From assembly GCA_015075555.1 (NCBI GenBank), contig JABTUD010000002.1, positions 1,054,001 through 1,118,000 of the forward strand: a DNA stretch of 64,000 nt, read 5' to 3'. This document shows, in pieces, positions 1 through 8,279 of this stretch. Numbering within the stretch: position 1 is the stretch's first letter; each line of letters begins with the position of its first letter. Position numbers and translations under genes: made by a program. The notes under the pieces are model-generated. The model did no database searches and had not been told where the DNA came from. It saw only the letters and a program-made list of their open reading frames with translations. This DNA comes from Thermoflexaceae bacterium (GTDB taxonomy: Bacteria; Chloroflexota; Dehalococcoidia; Tepidiformales; Tepidiformaceae).

Positions 1-2
1 GG

Positions 3-740
3 CTTCGCCCGCTCTGGGGGCCGACCGGTTCCGTGGGGGACTCGTCGCTCCACTCGATCGAGATCGACCCGCGCCAACCGGACCGCGTGTATATCTCCAT
101 TAGCACCGGGGGCACGTATTCGAGCGAGGACGGCGGCACGACCTGGGACCTCTGTTCGCACGGGATCGTGGTGACGACGCCTGCAGCAAAGGATTTCCTG
201 GCGGAGATAGCGGAGCAGTTCCCGCAACCGGAGCTTCCCCCCGACGTGGACCCGGCTGCCCTGGACGAATTCCACAAGTTCCATATTGACCAGAAGAACC
301 CGGACCGCCTGTGGGCGCAGTCGCACGTCGGGGTGTTCCGTTCGGAGCGGCGGGGGAAGGACTGGCAGGATGTGACAGGCGGCCTGCCCTCGTTCCACGG
401 CTTCCCGATTGCGGTGACCAAGCGCGGTACGGACGCCGTGTTTGTGGTCCCCATCGAATACGGGGCGGACAACTTCCGCGTGGTCAACGGGCAATTCGCC
501 GTCTGGCGCACGATGAACGGTGGCGAGAGCTGGGAGAAGCTCACCAATGGCCTGCCGGGCCCCCACGACTACCAGAGCGCCTACCGCGAGGCTATGGACA
601 CCGGCGCCCAGGATGCCGAAGGGGTCTACGTGGGAACGACCAACGGACAGGTGTATGCAAGCGCCGACCTGGGCGAAAGCTGGCAGCGGCTGCCGGGGAC
701 GCTACCCCCGGTGCTTTCAGTGACGGCTACGTCATGGTGA
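3..740 (+). CDS. BNR/sialidase-fold beta-propeller protein (5' truncated)
   Basis: The reading frame is open to the left edge, so the N-terminus lies outside the window; a GTG at 33 is internal rather than a convincing start. The protein carries Asp-box/BNR-like propeller repeats: 'SSEDGGTTWD' near the start, 'RSERRGKDWQD', 'RTMNGGESWE' and 'ASADLGESWQ' near the end, each followed by a short strand and L-P or G-L-P turns. This pattern is typical of exo-alpha-sialidase-like or YCF48-like propellers that bacteria often annotate as glycosyl hydrolases. No catalytic residues can be assigned from this fragment, so an enzymatic role is not claimed. It ends about 60 nt before the convergent glycosyltransferase. 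Confidence 0.75.
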   Translation, partial: LRPLWGPTGSVGDSSLHSIEIDPRQPDRVYISISTGGTYSSEDGGTTWDLCSHGIVVTTPAAKDFLAEIAEQFPQPELPPDVDPAALDEFHKFHIDQKNPDRLWAQSHVGVFRSERRGKDWQDVTGGLPSFHGFPIAVTKRGTDAVFVVPIEYGADNFRVVNGQFAVWRTMNGGESWEKLTNGLPGPHDYQSAYREAMDTGAQDAEGVYVGTTNGQVYASADLGESWQRLPGTLPPVLSVTATSW

Positions 741-802
741 GCAGAAGAGGCGCGGCAGATTAGCGCGGAGCTCAGGAGCCCGGGGCCGCGGCTGGCCAGC
801 AG

Positions 803-1735
803 CTACCACGCCACTGTGCTCAACCTCTGATCAAGCTCGCGTGTGAGTCGCTCCGGGTCGAAGTGCTCGAGCACGTAGTCCCGGCCTTCCATGTTGAGCG
901 TGAGTGTCCCGGCTGCATGGCGAGCAGCGAGGTCGCGGAGGGCGGCGGCAACTTCGCCGAAGCCCGAGGCGAGAATGGCCCCGGGCAGCGGAAACGTCCA
1001 GATCACCTGCCGGCCGCGTGCCAGGCACTCTGCCGCCATGAATGACATGCCGTCGTGCGAGGTGAGCCGCACGCAGACGCTGATTTCGCGGTAGAGGGCG
1101 TCCATGTCGTCGACCCAGCCCCGCGCCTCAAGATTCGGTGGCAGCGGCCCGGGGAGTGTCTCCGGGGGTGAGGGGATTTCGACGAAATCGATGCCCGGGA
1201 ACTCTCGTGGAAGGCGGAGCAGGGTATCGAGGTCAAACACCTCGCGGTCGAAGGCATCGACGGGCAGGTATAGGAGGACGCGGAAGCGGTCCGGGAGCGG
1301 CGGCGGCCCGGCGGCGAGGCCGGGAATGGGCAGGGGGACATGCTCGCTGCGAATGCCGATCCCGCGTAGTTCGTCGACCAGCCAGGGGGCGTCGCACCAG
1401 TGGATGGCGCCTTCGGCCAGCCGCGCAGAGACGTTGTGCCGGGCGTGCTCCTCGAGCGCGATCTGGACGTCGGTGCCAACCCAGTGAATCACCACGGGAC
1501 GGCGGCGGATGTGCATGAGCAGGTCCTGGGGCGAGCGGCGGTCGAGGCGGCTGCCAATCAGGTAGATGACCTCGGCGCGGGCAACCCGGGGAGCGAGTCG
1601 CACCCAGGCGGCAAGGTCGCGGCCCGGATGGGGTGCGTATTCCGCGTCCCAGCCCTGCTGTTGCAGCCGGCCGGCGAGCATGCGCCCGAAGTAGGGAAGC
1701 CCCAGGATGAGCAGCCTCCTGCCCCGCGACGTCAC
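803..1735 (-). CDS. Glycosyltransferase-like protein (GT-B fold)
   Basis: 310 residues. The N-terminal part starts with a beta strand 'RRLLILGLPYFGRMLAG' as in Rossmann-like GT-B domains, has a 'VIHWVGTD' segment typical of family 4-like donor-binding proteins, and the C-terminal half contains 'VRLTSHDGMSFMAAECLARGRQV', which resembles the E-x7-E-type region of GT4 enzymes (here 'AAECLARG'). The sugar and acceptor cannot be read from the sequence. The start codon overlaps the stop of the upstream acyltransferase by 4 nt (ATGA), so the two are translationally coupled and probably modify the same glycan or lipid. Confidence 0.7.
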   Translation of the reverse strand: MTSRGRRLLILGLPYFGRMLAGRLQQQGWDAEYAPHPGRDLAAWVRLAPRVARAEVIYLIGSRLDRRSPQDLLMHIRRRPVVIHWVGTDVQIALEEHARHNVSARLAEGAIHWCDAPWLVDELRGIGIRSEHVPLPIPGLAAGPPPLPDRFRVLLYLPVDAFDREVFDLDTLLRLPREFPGIDFVEIPSPPETLPGPLPPNLEARGWVDDMDALYREISVCVRLTSHDGMSFMAAECLARGRQVIWTFPLPGAILASGFGEVAAALRDLAARHAAGTLTLNMEGRDYVLEHFDPERLTRELDQRLSTVAW

Positions 1736-2322
1736 GGCCCCTGCCCGGCAACGAGGCGTGCCCTCGGCGAAGCCACTGTCGCCCCGGCGGGCACGTCGCG
1801 GTCTACGAGCGCGTGGGCGCCAACGGTAGCTTCGGCGCCGACCGTGACACCGTGCAGGATGGTCGCGCCCGCGCCCAGGTAGGCGCCGCGACCGATGCGC
1901 ACGGGCCCGGTGGCGCGAGGACGGCGCTCCTTAAGTGGTCCGGGGCCGACATCGAGGTGGGTGATGATGTTCGAGCGCATGGAGATGGTGGCGTAGTCCT
2001 CAATCGCGACCGCCTCAGCGAGGTCGATGAGCGTGCCGGCGCCGAGATGGACATTGCTTCCGATGGTCAGGTTGGAGAAGCCATCGCCGGCGTTGACGAT
2101 GAGCAGCGGGCCGGGGATGTCGACGTCAGCACCGACAGTGGCGCCGAACTGGCGCAGGATCGAAACGTGTCCCGACGAGGTGGTGTGAAGCTCGGCGGCG
2201 ATGCCGGCCATTCCATCGCGCAGGTAGCGCCAGCGGCGGCGCGTTCGCGGCCACCATTCGATTCGCCGGAGAGGGCGAGCGAACGGGGCGATTGTTGCGC
2301 GGAAGGAGGCAAGCGGAGGCAT
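1732..2322 (-). CDS. Hexapeptide-repeat (LbH) O-acyltransferase
   Basis: 196 residues from the ATG at 2322, which has a GGGAGA Shine-Dalgarno just upstream; an in-frame ATG at 2385 has none. The middle and C-terminus show left-handed beta-helix hexapeptide repeats ('IGSNVHLGAGTLID', 'IGRGAYLGAGATILHGVTVGAEATVGAHALV'), as in maltose/galactoside O-acetyltransferases and colanic acid acetyltransferases. The family transfers an acetyl or acyl group from CoA to a sugar hydroxyl. It is the first gene of a two-gene operon with the glycosyltransferase. Confidence 0.8.
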   Translation of the reverse strand: MPPLASFRATIAPFARPLRRIEWWPRTRRRWRYLRDGMAGIAAELHTTSSGHVSILRQFGATVGADVDIPGPLLIVNAGDGFSNLTIGSNVHLGAGTLIDLAEAVAIEDYATISMRSNIITHLDVGPGPLKERRPRATGPVRIGRGAYLGAGATILHGVTVGAEATVGAHALVDRDVPAGATVASPRARLVAGQGP

Positions 2323-2477
2323 AGGTCTCCCGGCGTGCAAGCGGCTGTAAACTCTCAGTAAACAGTGTGATGACGGACCGGCCAAGGCGGAAGTTGGGTT
2401 GCTCTCACACCTGAGCGAACCTACGCTTGCCAGCAGAAGGGAAGGCGGAAAAGCCGGCTTCCGCTAGGGGAGTCTTC

Positions 2478-2972
2478 ATGAAGCGAACACTGATTATTGG
2501 CCTTGTTCTGGCGAGCGCCGCTCTTGCAGCCCTCCCGGCGACGATTCTCTCTATCATGCCGGGCGCGGGGAAGCTCGATGGCACGGCAAGCGCCGCCGGG
2601 AGCGTTCCACCGGGACCTCCGCTTGTGCTCTATGGCGCCGTGTCAGGGGTTGCCGGGGGCACTTCAGTGACCATCACAAACAATGCCAATGGCGCCTACT
2701 GCGGGCGAGGAACGGTCATCAGCGACGCCGGCTCCACGTACTACGTGGTGGATGTTTACGCCAGCTCGCAGGCGCCGGGCTGCGGCACACCGGGAGCAAG
2801 CCTCTCGCTCGCCCTCTACTTCGCACCCACCACCCCAACGACTGGCGGGCGCACAGCCACTGCCAACGTGACCTGGAACGCCGGTTCGGCCAAAGTCGAC
2901 GTCACCCCGGGGAGCGCGCTGCCGATTGCCGGCTTCGCGCCGGTCACCTCCAGGGACGGGCTATACTACTAG
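2478..2972 (+). CDS. Secreted protein, paralogue of the next gene
   Basis: 164 residues starting at ATG 2478, preceded by AGGGGAG. The N-terminus 'MKRTLIIGLVLASAALAALP' is a signal peptide or signal anchor. The mature part has two cysteines in 'YCGRG' and 'GCGTPG', a 'LYFAP' strand, 'GRTATANVTW', and ends 'GFAPVTSRDGLYY'. The downstream gene shares this order of motifs (Cys, GCG-PG, YFAP, GR-ATA-V-W, G-APIT-RDG-Y), so they are a tandem duplication that has diverged strongly. The family is unknown to me; an exported beta-sandwich with one disulfide is a reasonable guess. Confidence 0.7.
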   Translation: MKRTLIIGLVLASAALAALPATILSIMPGAGKLDGTASAAGSVPPGPPLVLYGAVSGVAGGTSVTITNNANGAYCGRGTVISDAGSTYYVVDVYASSQAPGCGTPGASLSLALYFAPTTPTTGGRTATANVTWNAGSAKVDVTPGSALPIAGFAPVTSRDGLYY

Positions 2973-3034
2973 GAGCCCGGCATTCCCGGGACCAGGCCTG
3001 AGGGCCAAAGCTGCGACAAGGAGCGAGGCCGCGC

Positions 3035-3532
3035 ATGGAGCTGGCACGAATGCGTTCAGTGGTTCACATGCGGATGAAGGCGGTTTGGCCGGCGCTCCTC
3101 GTGGCGGTTGCGCTGGTCCCCGGCCTGGCGGCGCCCACGCGCGCGGCCACGGCGGACATGCCGCCTCCGCCGCCAATGACGATTTATGGCGACGCACCGG
3201 GTGCAACCCCGGGTCAGCGCGTGATCGCGCTTGTTACGGATGGCGCCAGTATGCGGGTTTGCTCGAACGACCCCGCCTACGATGTGGTCCGCACCTCTGA
3301 AGGGAAGACCGTCTACACGGTCAGCGTTCACAGCGACGGGCAGACAAAGGGCTGCGGCGCGCCTGGGCGCCAGGTGACCATCTACTTTGCGCCCGGCGCC
3401 GGGGTCGATGGCCGGGCCGCCACCGCGCAGGTCGCCTGGCAACAGACCGTGGTCGTTCACAATGTGACGCTCACGGGCCCGCTCACCAACAAGGGATACG
3501 CCCCCATTACGGCGCGTGACGGCACCTACTGA
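3035..3532 (+). CDS. Secreted protein, paralogue of the preceding gene
   Basis: 165 residues from ATG 3035, about 10 nt after AAGGAG; in-frame ATGs at 3050 and 3068 are alternatives. The hydrophobic segment 'VWPALLVAVALVPGLAAP' and following 'TRAATA' look like a Sec signal with an AxA cleavage site. The mature part repeats the motif order of the upstream gene: one Cys, 'GCGAPG', 'IYFAPG', 'GRAATAQVAW' and terminal 'GYAPITARDGTY'. No catalytic motif is visible. A role at the cell surface is inferred only from the signal peptide. Confidence 0.7.
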   Translation: MELARMRSVVHMRMKAVWPALLVAVALVPGLAAPTRAATADMPPPPPMTIYGDAPGATPGQRVIALVTDGASMRVCSNDPAYDVVRTSEGKTVYTVSVHSDGQTKGCGAPGRQVTIYFAPGAGVDGRAATAQVAWQQTVVVHNVTLTGPLTNKGYAPITARDGTY

Positions 3533-3587
3533 GGTGCGGGGCGCTGACGCGGGATGACAGGTTTAGGCCGGGGCGGATAATCTCGGA

Positions 3588-3836
3588 GTGATGGCAATCA
3601 GAGTGAGGTGGTTCCCCACCCTGGTCCGGCGCACGCATTCGAAGCAGGCTGAGACAGTGGTGGAGTGGCGCGCGGGGATGACGCCGCTGGATATCTTGCT
3701 GGGCGAAGGGTTCTCCAGGGTCGATGCAGAGGCTGTCCTGGCGATCGTGAATGGCGCCCAGGCCCGCCACGATGTGCCGCTGAGCGAGGGAGATGCGGTC
3801 GAGTTCATGGTGAGCATCCAGGGCGGCTGCCGCTGA
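3588..3836 (+). CDS. MoaD/ThiS-like ubiquitin-fold protein with a GGCR tail
   Basis: 82 residues. Start is GTG 3588 with ATG 3591 next to it; a GATAAT hexamer (3576-3581) ends 6 nt before the GTG, so the mRNA is probably leaderless. The C-terminal half 'LSEGDAVEFMVSIQGGCR' matches the beta-grasp end of MoaD/ThiS/Urm1-type sulfur carriers, where the last Gly-Gly is adenylated and thiocarboxylated. Here two extra residues (Cys-Arg) follow the GG, so processing would be needed before activation, or the carrier role is lost. A radical SAM gene starts 88 nt downstream on the same strand, which suggests a shared pathway. Confidence 0.65.
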   Translation: MMAIRVRWFPTLVRRTHSKQAETVVEWRAGMTPLDILLGEGFSRVDAEAVLAIVNGAQARHDVPLSEGDAVEFMVSIQGGCR

Positions 3837-3924
3837 GGGGAGGACCGGACGGTCCTTGTGCCGCAGCGTCCCGAGCCTGGCCCGGCGTGGTAGAGTGTCG
3901 GCAACAACACCCGGAGGGGGTGGA

Positions 3925-4851
3925 ATGGCACAGCGCGCAATCGCCAGCCTGCCTTTGCGTGAGGCGACGGACTTCGGCGACCGGCAGTTTGGCGCTGCAC
4001 TGGTCAACGTGACGAACATCTGCAATCTCTCCTGCAGCCATTGCTTCGTTTTCCGGGCCGACAACCCGAACCGGCCCAAAGACAAGATGGACGATGCGAC
4101 CATGCTTTCGCAGCTGAAGGCGCTTCGTGACCGGCACGGCATTCGCTCCATGCTCTTCATGGGTGGCGAGCCGATGATCCGCAAGAAGCTGGTGCTGGAG
4201 GCGATTGAGCTTTTCGAGAGCGGCTCGATCGTGACCAACGGGACCTATGGCATCCCTTCAGTGCCGGGCCACCTGGTGACCGTTTCGCTGGATGGGCCGG
4301 AGCCGCTGAACGACGCCATCCGCGGGCAGGGGGTGTTCCAGAAGGTGCGTGAATCCGTTTTCGCGCGCGATGCGAGCGACGGCACGATCGTGATGCTGCA
4401 GATGACGATCACGAAGCAGAACGCCCCGGGTATCGAGGAGTTTGTGGAGACGGTGAAGGACTGGCCGATCACCGGGGTGGCGTTCACCTTCTACGTGCCT
4501 TCACGCGACGATCATGGTTCCCTCGCATGGGACGACCTCCGGGAGCGCGACGTGGTGGTGCGAAGGGTGATTGCCGTGAAGGAGAAGTACCCGAGGCTGG
4601 TGAAATCGAACACCGGGGCGCTCGAGATGATGCTCTCGGACCGGTGCCTGGAGTTCACGGGCGAACGGGGGGAAAGCTGCCTGATGCGGAACATGCTGCC
4701 GCTCTACATGGGCGATGGCGGGAACTTCGAGCGGACGTTCTGTTGCTACGGGAACGATGTGGATTGCGCGCGCTGCGGCGCCTACGCGGTCTTCAACAGC
4801 GCCTTCCATCACCGGGCGGGGACGCCGGTGCCCGAACCGGGCCAGGAATAG
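3925..4851 (+). CDS. Radical SAM enzyme with C-terminal cysteine cluster
   Basis: 308 residues from ATG 3925, preceded by GGAGGGGG. The radical SAM motif C-x3-C-x2-C is seen as 'CNLSCSHC' near residue 35; 'MGGEP' is the usual SAM-binding GGEP motif, and 'SLDGP' follows further on. The C-terminus has extra cysteines ('CLEF', 'SCLMR', 'FCCYGNDVDCARCGAY') that could hold an auxiliary Fe-S cluster, SPASM-like. The substrate is not deducible; the MoaD-like gene upstream hints at a cofactor or sulfur-transfer pathway. Confidence 0.85.
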   Translation: MAQRAIASLPLREATDFGDRQFGAALVNVTNICNLSCSHCFVFRADNPNRPKDKMDDATMLSQLKALRDRHGIRSMLFMGGEPMIRKKLVLEAIELFESGSIVTNGTYGIPSVPGHLVTVSLDGPEPLNDAIRGQGVFQKVRESVFARDASDGTIVMLQMTITKQNAPGIEEFVETVKDWPITGVAFTFYVPSRDDHGSLAWDDLRERDVVVRRVIAVKEKYPRLVKSNTGALEMMLSDRCLEFTGERGESCLMRNMLPLYMGDGGNFERTFCCYGNDVDCARCGAYAVFNSAFHHRAGTPVPEPGQE

Positions 4852-4872
4852 GCAGCCGGGCTCACGCGGCGC

Positions 4873-5628
4873 TCAGGCCTGGCCGGTAGCGCGGGTGGCC
4901 GGGGTGGCGAAGGGCTCATCGAAGATGATGCGCCGGAACGACTCGGCGAACATCATCTCCTGTCCCTGGGCGGCCCAGCGCGCGAACTGGTCGGCAAAGC
5001 CGGCGATGTCCTCTGCCAGCTGGCTCGGGTGCTTGAGGAGCGCCTGGCGTTTCAGGTCGAGGGTTTCGGCGATATCGACCCAGGTGTTCGGCTGGCCGGC
5101 ATTGCCCAGCCAGAGCTGCTTCACCTTGTGGGGCTGGAGGCCATCGGTGAGGAGCTCGGGGAAGGTGAGCCGGTCGCGGGCGCTGGGGAAGACAGCATCG
5201 ACGGTGGCATCGCCGCTGGCGCGATGGTCGGGATGGTTGGGGTAGAAGTCGCTGATGAAGCGGCTGGTGGGGTCGAAGCACATCACGACTTCGGGCCGGT
5301 ACTTGCGGATGAGCCGGGTGATGTCGCGACGCAGTTCGAGGGTGTGCTGCAGGTAGCCGTCTTCGTAGCCCATGAACTCGAAGTTGCGCACGCCGAGCAC
5401 CGCCCCGGCAGCGCGCTGCTCGGCCTCGCGGATGGCGGTCAGGCGAGAGGGCGTCATCTCGGGGTCTTCGCTGCCCTTGTCGCCTTTGGTGATGACGACA
5501 TAGGTGACCTCGGCGCCCCTGCGCGCCCACTTCGCCACGGTGCCGGCGACCATGAACTCGGCATCGTCGGGGTGTGCGACGACGACCATGGCGGAGGCGG
5601 GCACGTAGCCATCGACATTCGAAGCCAT
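4873..5628 (-). CDS. PIG-L/LmbE family N-deacetylase
   Basis: 251 residues. The 'VVVAHPDDAEF' motif near residue 16 gives the His-Pro-Asp-Asp zinc site and catalytic base of the PIG-L family, and 'HPDHRASG' further on supplies another His ligand. The family deacetylates GlcNAc-type substrates (mycothiol, bacillithiol, PI-GlcNAc), but related proteins act on other amides. 'GNAGQPNTWVDI' and the C-terminal helix are typical of the bacillithiol/LmbE branch. It lies downstream of, and convergent with, the radical SAM gene. Confidence 0.85.
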   Translation of the reverse strand: MASNVDGYVPASAMVVVAHPDDAEFMVAGTVAKWARRGAEVTYVVITKGDKGSEDPEMTPSRLTAIREAEQRAAGAVLGVRNFEFMGYEDGYLQHTLELRRDITRLIRKYRPEVVMCFDPTSRFISDFYPNHPDHRASGDATVDAVFPSARDRLTFPELLTDGLQPHKVKQLWLGNAGQPNTWVDIAETLDLKRQALLKHPSQLAEDIAGFADQFARWAAQGQEMMFAESFRRIIFDEPFATPATRATGQA

Positions 5629-5685
5629 TCTTGCTCCCTGCTAGTTGCTGGAGATCGAGGTTATCAGAAAGCGGCCATCAGACTT

Positions 5686-7002
5686 CTACGGCGGTTCTCC
5701 CGGGGCAAGAGCAGCTGCCGGGGGCGCGCTGCTCGTTAGCAGTGGCGCGCGCGGTTCAATCCGGTAGCGGCGGAGCTCGGGCATCTTCGCGGCCACAACT
5801 GCGACAACGGCCAGGCAACCAAGGCCGCCACTGACGACGGCAAAGGTCGCGCCTGTGAGTGCCGCCACGAACCCCGATTCGACTGCACCCAGCTGGTTGG
5901 AAGCCCCGATGAAGAGCATGTTGACGGAGCTAACACGGCCACGGAGCTCATCCGGGGTGGTGAGCTGGACAGTGGTCTGGCGCATGACCACGCTGACCTG
6001 GTCGGCCATGCCGATGAACATGTAGAGGGCAACGGAGAGCGGAAGCGAGCGAGAAAGCCCGAAGGCGACCGTGCCCACCCCGAAGAGCGCGACCGTCACC
6101 AGCAGAGCCAGCCCGACCCTCTTCAGCGGTGGCAGGAGAATTAGCGCGATGGACATGAGCAGAGCCCCCAGTTCGAGCGAAGCCGAGAGGAGGCCGTAGC
6201 CCCTGGGGCCGGCGCGCAAGATGTCGGTTGCGTAGATCGGGAGAAGCGCGGCGGCGCCGCCGAAGATGACCGCGAACATGTCGAGCGTCATCGCCCCGAG
6301 GAGGGGCTGGCGGCTCCAAACGAACCGGACCCCTTCCCTGATGCCATCGAGGCTGACGGCCCGGCGCCCGTTCTCGGCGGCACGGGGGCTGACGATGAAC
6401 ATGAGCGCAATGGCCGCCATGAGCAGGCCGGCCTCGGCGGCGTAGGCGCCATCGACCCCCGCATAGGCGATGCAGAGCCCTCCGAGGGCGGGGCCAGTGA
6501 CGAACCCGAGGGACGAGATGGAGGAGTTGACCGTGATCGCGTGGACGAACGTCTCGGGGCGCACCACAAGGGGAAGAAGCGCCTGGCGAGCGGGATTCTC
6601 GAACGCCGCCGCCACGGCAAGGAGCAGGACCAGCGCGTAGATGAGTGGCAGAGAGACCGCGCCGGACGCGGTTGCCGTGAAAAGCGCGGCGGCGCAGACG
6701 AGTGGCACGAGCTGGGAGGCGATGACGATGCGCCGCCGGTCGTGGCTGTCAGCCAGGGCCCCGCCGATCAGTGAGAGTCCGAGCGAGGGCAGGAAGCGCG
6801 CCAGCCCGATCAGCCCGAGGTGGAACGCCGAGCCGGAGATGCGGTAGACATGCCAGGCGATTGCCGCGCTGAGGAGGGTCATCGCAGTGGCAGCGAAGAA
6901 GCGGCTCGCGGCAAACAACAGGAAGTTGCGCTGGCGAAGGGTTGCGAGGGGGTCGTGGCGATACGCGGTCATCGGGGCGAGGGGCGTGACATGTGGCGAC
7001 AA
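5686..7002 (-). CDS. MFS transporter (EntS-like exporter)
   Basis: 438 residues, about 12 hydrophobic segments. 'LIGLARFLPSLGLSLIGGALADSHDRRRIVIAS' contains the loop 2-3 G-x-L-aDxxDRR-style signature of the MFS_3/EntS branch (enterobactin exporter-like). The first possible ATG is at 7002; another at 6972 (MTAYRH) is equally plausible since neither has a strong ribosome site. The substrate is unknown. The gene stands alone between two minus-strand genes. Confidence 0.85.
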   Translation of the reverse strand: MSPHVTPLAPMTAYRHDPLATLRQRNFLLFAASRFFAATAMTLLSAAIAWHVYRISGSAFHLGLIGLARFLPSLGLSLIGGALADSHDRRRIVIASQLVPLVCAAALFTATASGAVSLPLIYALVLLLAVAAAFENPARQALLPLVVRPETFVHAITVNSSISSLGFVTGPALGGLCIAYAGVDGAYAAEAGLLMAAIALMFIVSPRAAENGRRAVSLDGIREGVRFVWSRQPLLGAMTLDMFAVIFGGAAALLPIYATDILRAGPRGYGLLSASLELGALLMSIALILLPPLKRVGLALLVTVALFGVGTVAFGLSRSLPLSVALYMFIGMADQVSVVMRQTTVQLTTPDELRGRVSSVNMLFIGASNQLGAVESGFVAALTGATFAVVSGGLGCLAVVAVVAAKMPELRRYRIEPRAPLLTSSAPPAAALAPGEPP

Positions 7003-7051
7003 TCGTCAGGCGGCCCCGGCCGCCCGGTCAACCGTTGGCGAGCTACCGGGC

Positions 7052-7888
7052 CTAGACGGTCCGGTGGCCGCCAGTTGGATTGCCCTCTTCGATATCGCGG
7101 AAGAAGCGCAGGAGGGCATCGCCAAAGGAGCCCGGGCGGTAGATGGGCACCCCGTGGCCTGTGTTCTTGAAGGTGAGCACCCGCGCCCCGGGCAGCTCTT
7201 CGCTCATGACGCGGGTCCCGGCCTGGGCGGCATCGTCAGCGCCCACGCAGAGCAGAACCGGGCAGGTCACCTTCTCGCTCAGGGCCGGGACCAGGCCGGG
7301 GTGCTCGCGGCGCGCCTGTGCGCACCCGAGGTATCCGGCGGTGTTCAGCGAGGCATAGCGCTGACGGACGCCCCCGGCAAGGAAGGGGTCAGCGATCGAT
7401 GCCGCTTCACGGCGCCCCAGGCCCGCCGTCCCGTAGGTGCGGACGACTTCTTCGGCGGCGAGAAGGCGGCGTTCGCGCTCACGAAAAGGCTCGTCATAGC
7501 GGTCGCTGGCGGCGGCGGGCGCGGAGTCGCTCACCACAAGGCCGGCAAGGCGCCCGGGCCAGGTGACGGCGAACTGGAGCGCAATCATGCCTCCAAAGCC
7601 AGAGCCCGCAAGGGCGCAGAGGTCGAGCCCAAGGTGGTCGAGGAGTGCGGCGACATCGCCGGCGAGCACTTCGATGCGATATGCGGCAGGGTCCTCAGGT
7701 GCGGAGCTGAGGCCGTGGCCGCGAAGGTCGGGAGCCACTACGAAGAACGCGCGTGAGAGCGCGCCGGCAAGCGGGAGCCACATGCGATGGTCAGCGCCAA
7801 AGGCGTGGAGCAGGAGGACCGGGGGCGTGGACTGGTCGCCCCAGGTGGAGTAGTTGATGGTGACACCGTCGCGTTCAAACGCAGCCAT
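7052..7888 (-). CDS. Alpha/beta-hydrolase-fold protein lacking the nucleophile serine
   Basis: 278 residues. Fold markers are clear: 'PVLLLHAFGADHRMW' (oxyanion region), 'PDLRGHGLS', an acid candidate in 'CVGADD', and 'NTGHGVP' with the catalytic-type His. At the nucleophile elbow the sequence is L-A-G-S-G-F-G-G-M, which aligns to L-V-G-H-S-M-G-G-M of active relatives and puts Gly where the Ser should be; the codons (GGC TCT GGC TTT GGA) confirm this. It may be inactive, or use the shifted Ser. A TAAACT hexamer 6 nt before ATG 7888 implies a leaderless mRNA. Confidence 0.85.
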   Translation of the reverse strand: MAAFERDGVTINYSTWGDQSTPPVLLLHAFGADHRMWLPLAGALSRAFFVVAPDLRGHGLSSAPEDPAAYRIEVLAGDVAALLDHLGLDLCALAGSGFGGMIALQFAVTWPGRLAGLVVSDSAPAAASDRYDEPFRERERRLLAAEEVVRTYGTAGLGRREAASIADPFLAGGVRQRYASLNTAGYLGCAQARREHPGLVPALSEKVTCPVLLCVGADDAAQAGTRVMSEELPGARVLTFKNTGHGVPIYRPGSFGDALLRFFRDIEEGNPTGGHRTV

Positions 7889-8020
7889 GATGGCAGTTTA
7901 GGCGCGGGCCCACGCGAAGGTCACGAGGAAGACCGGGGCAGCGTAAGGGTGTTTACCGATTGGCGGACAGATTGCCCCCATCGAACATCGAGTGTGGCGG
8001 GGGTTGTTGAGGAGACAACT

Positions 8021-8263
8021 ATGACGGTTGTGTGCGCGTGGTGCAGGCAGGTGTTGGCGACGGGAAGCGAAACCGTCAGCCACGGGATATGCGGCCCCTG
8101 TTCAGTGAGGCTCGAGGCGTCGTTCATGCGGAAGCTGCGCACTGGTACGCGGCGCAAAATGGCGACTGCACCCCGGCAGCGGCCGCGGGCGAGCGCCCCT
8201 TTGCCGGGGTTCGAGTCCATGCTCCAGGCAGGCCCGTTGTGGGCGCCCGGGCTATGCCCGTAG
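8021..8263 (+). CDS. Small CxxC/CxxC zinc-finger-like protein
   Basis: 80 residues from ATG 8021, with GAGGAG 7-12 nt upstream. The N-terminus reads 'VVCAWCRQVL...SHGICGPCSVRL': two CxxC pairs separated by about 18 residues, a pattern of small treble-clef or rubredoxin-like proteins and of C-terminal tails on signalling proteins ('SHGIC..C'). The rest is basic and Pro/Arg rich with no recognisable domain. Function unknown. It is convergent with the TPR gene, 16 nt from its end. Confidence 0.65.
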   Translation: MTVVCAWCRQVLATGSETVSHGICGPCSVRLEASFMRKLRTGTRRKMATAPRQRPRASAPLPGFESMLQAGPLWAPGLCP

Positions 8264-8279
8264 CATCAGCAGCCGCCGT

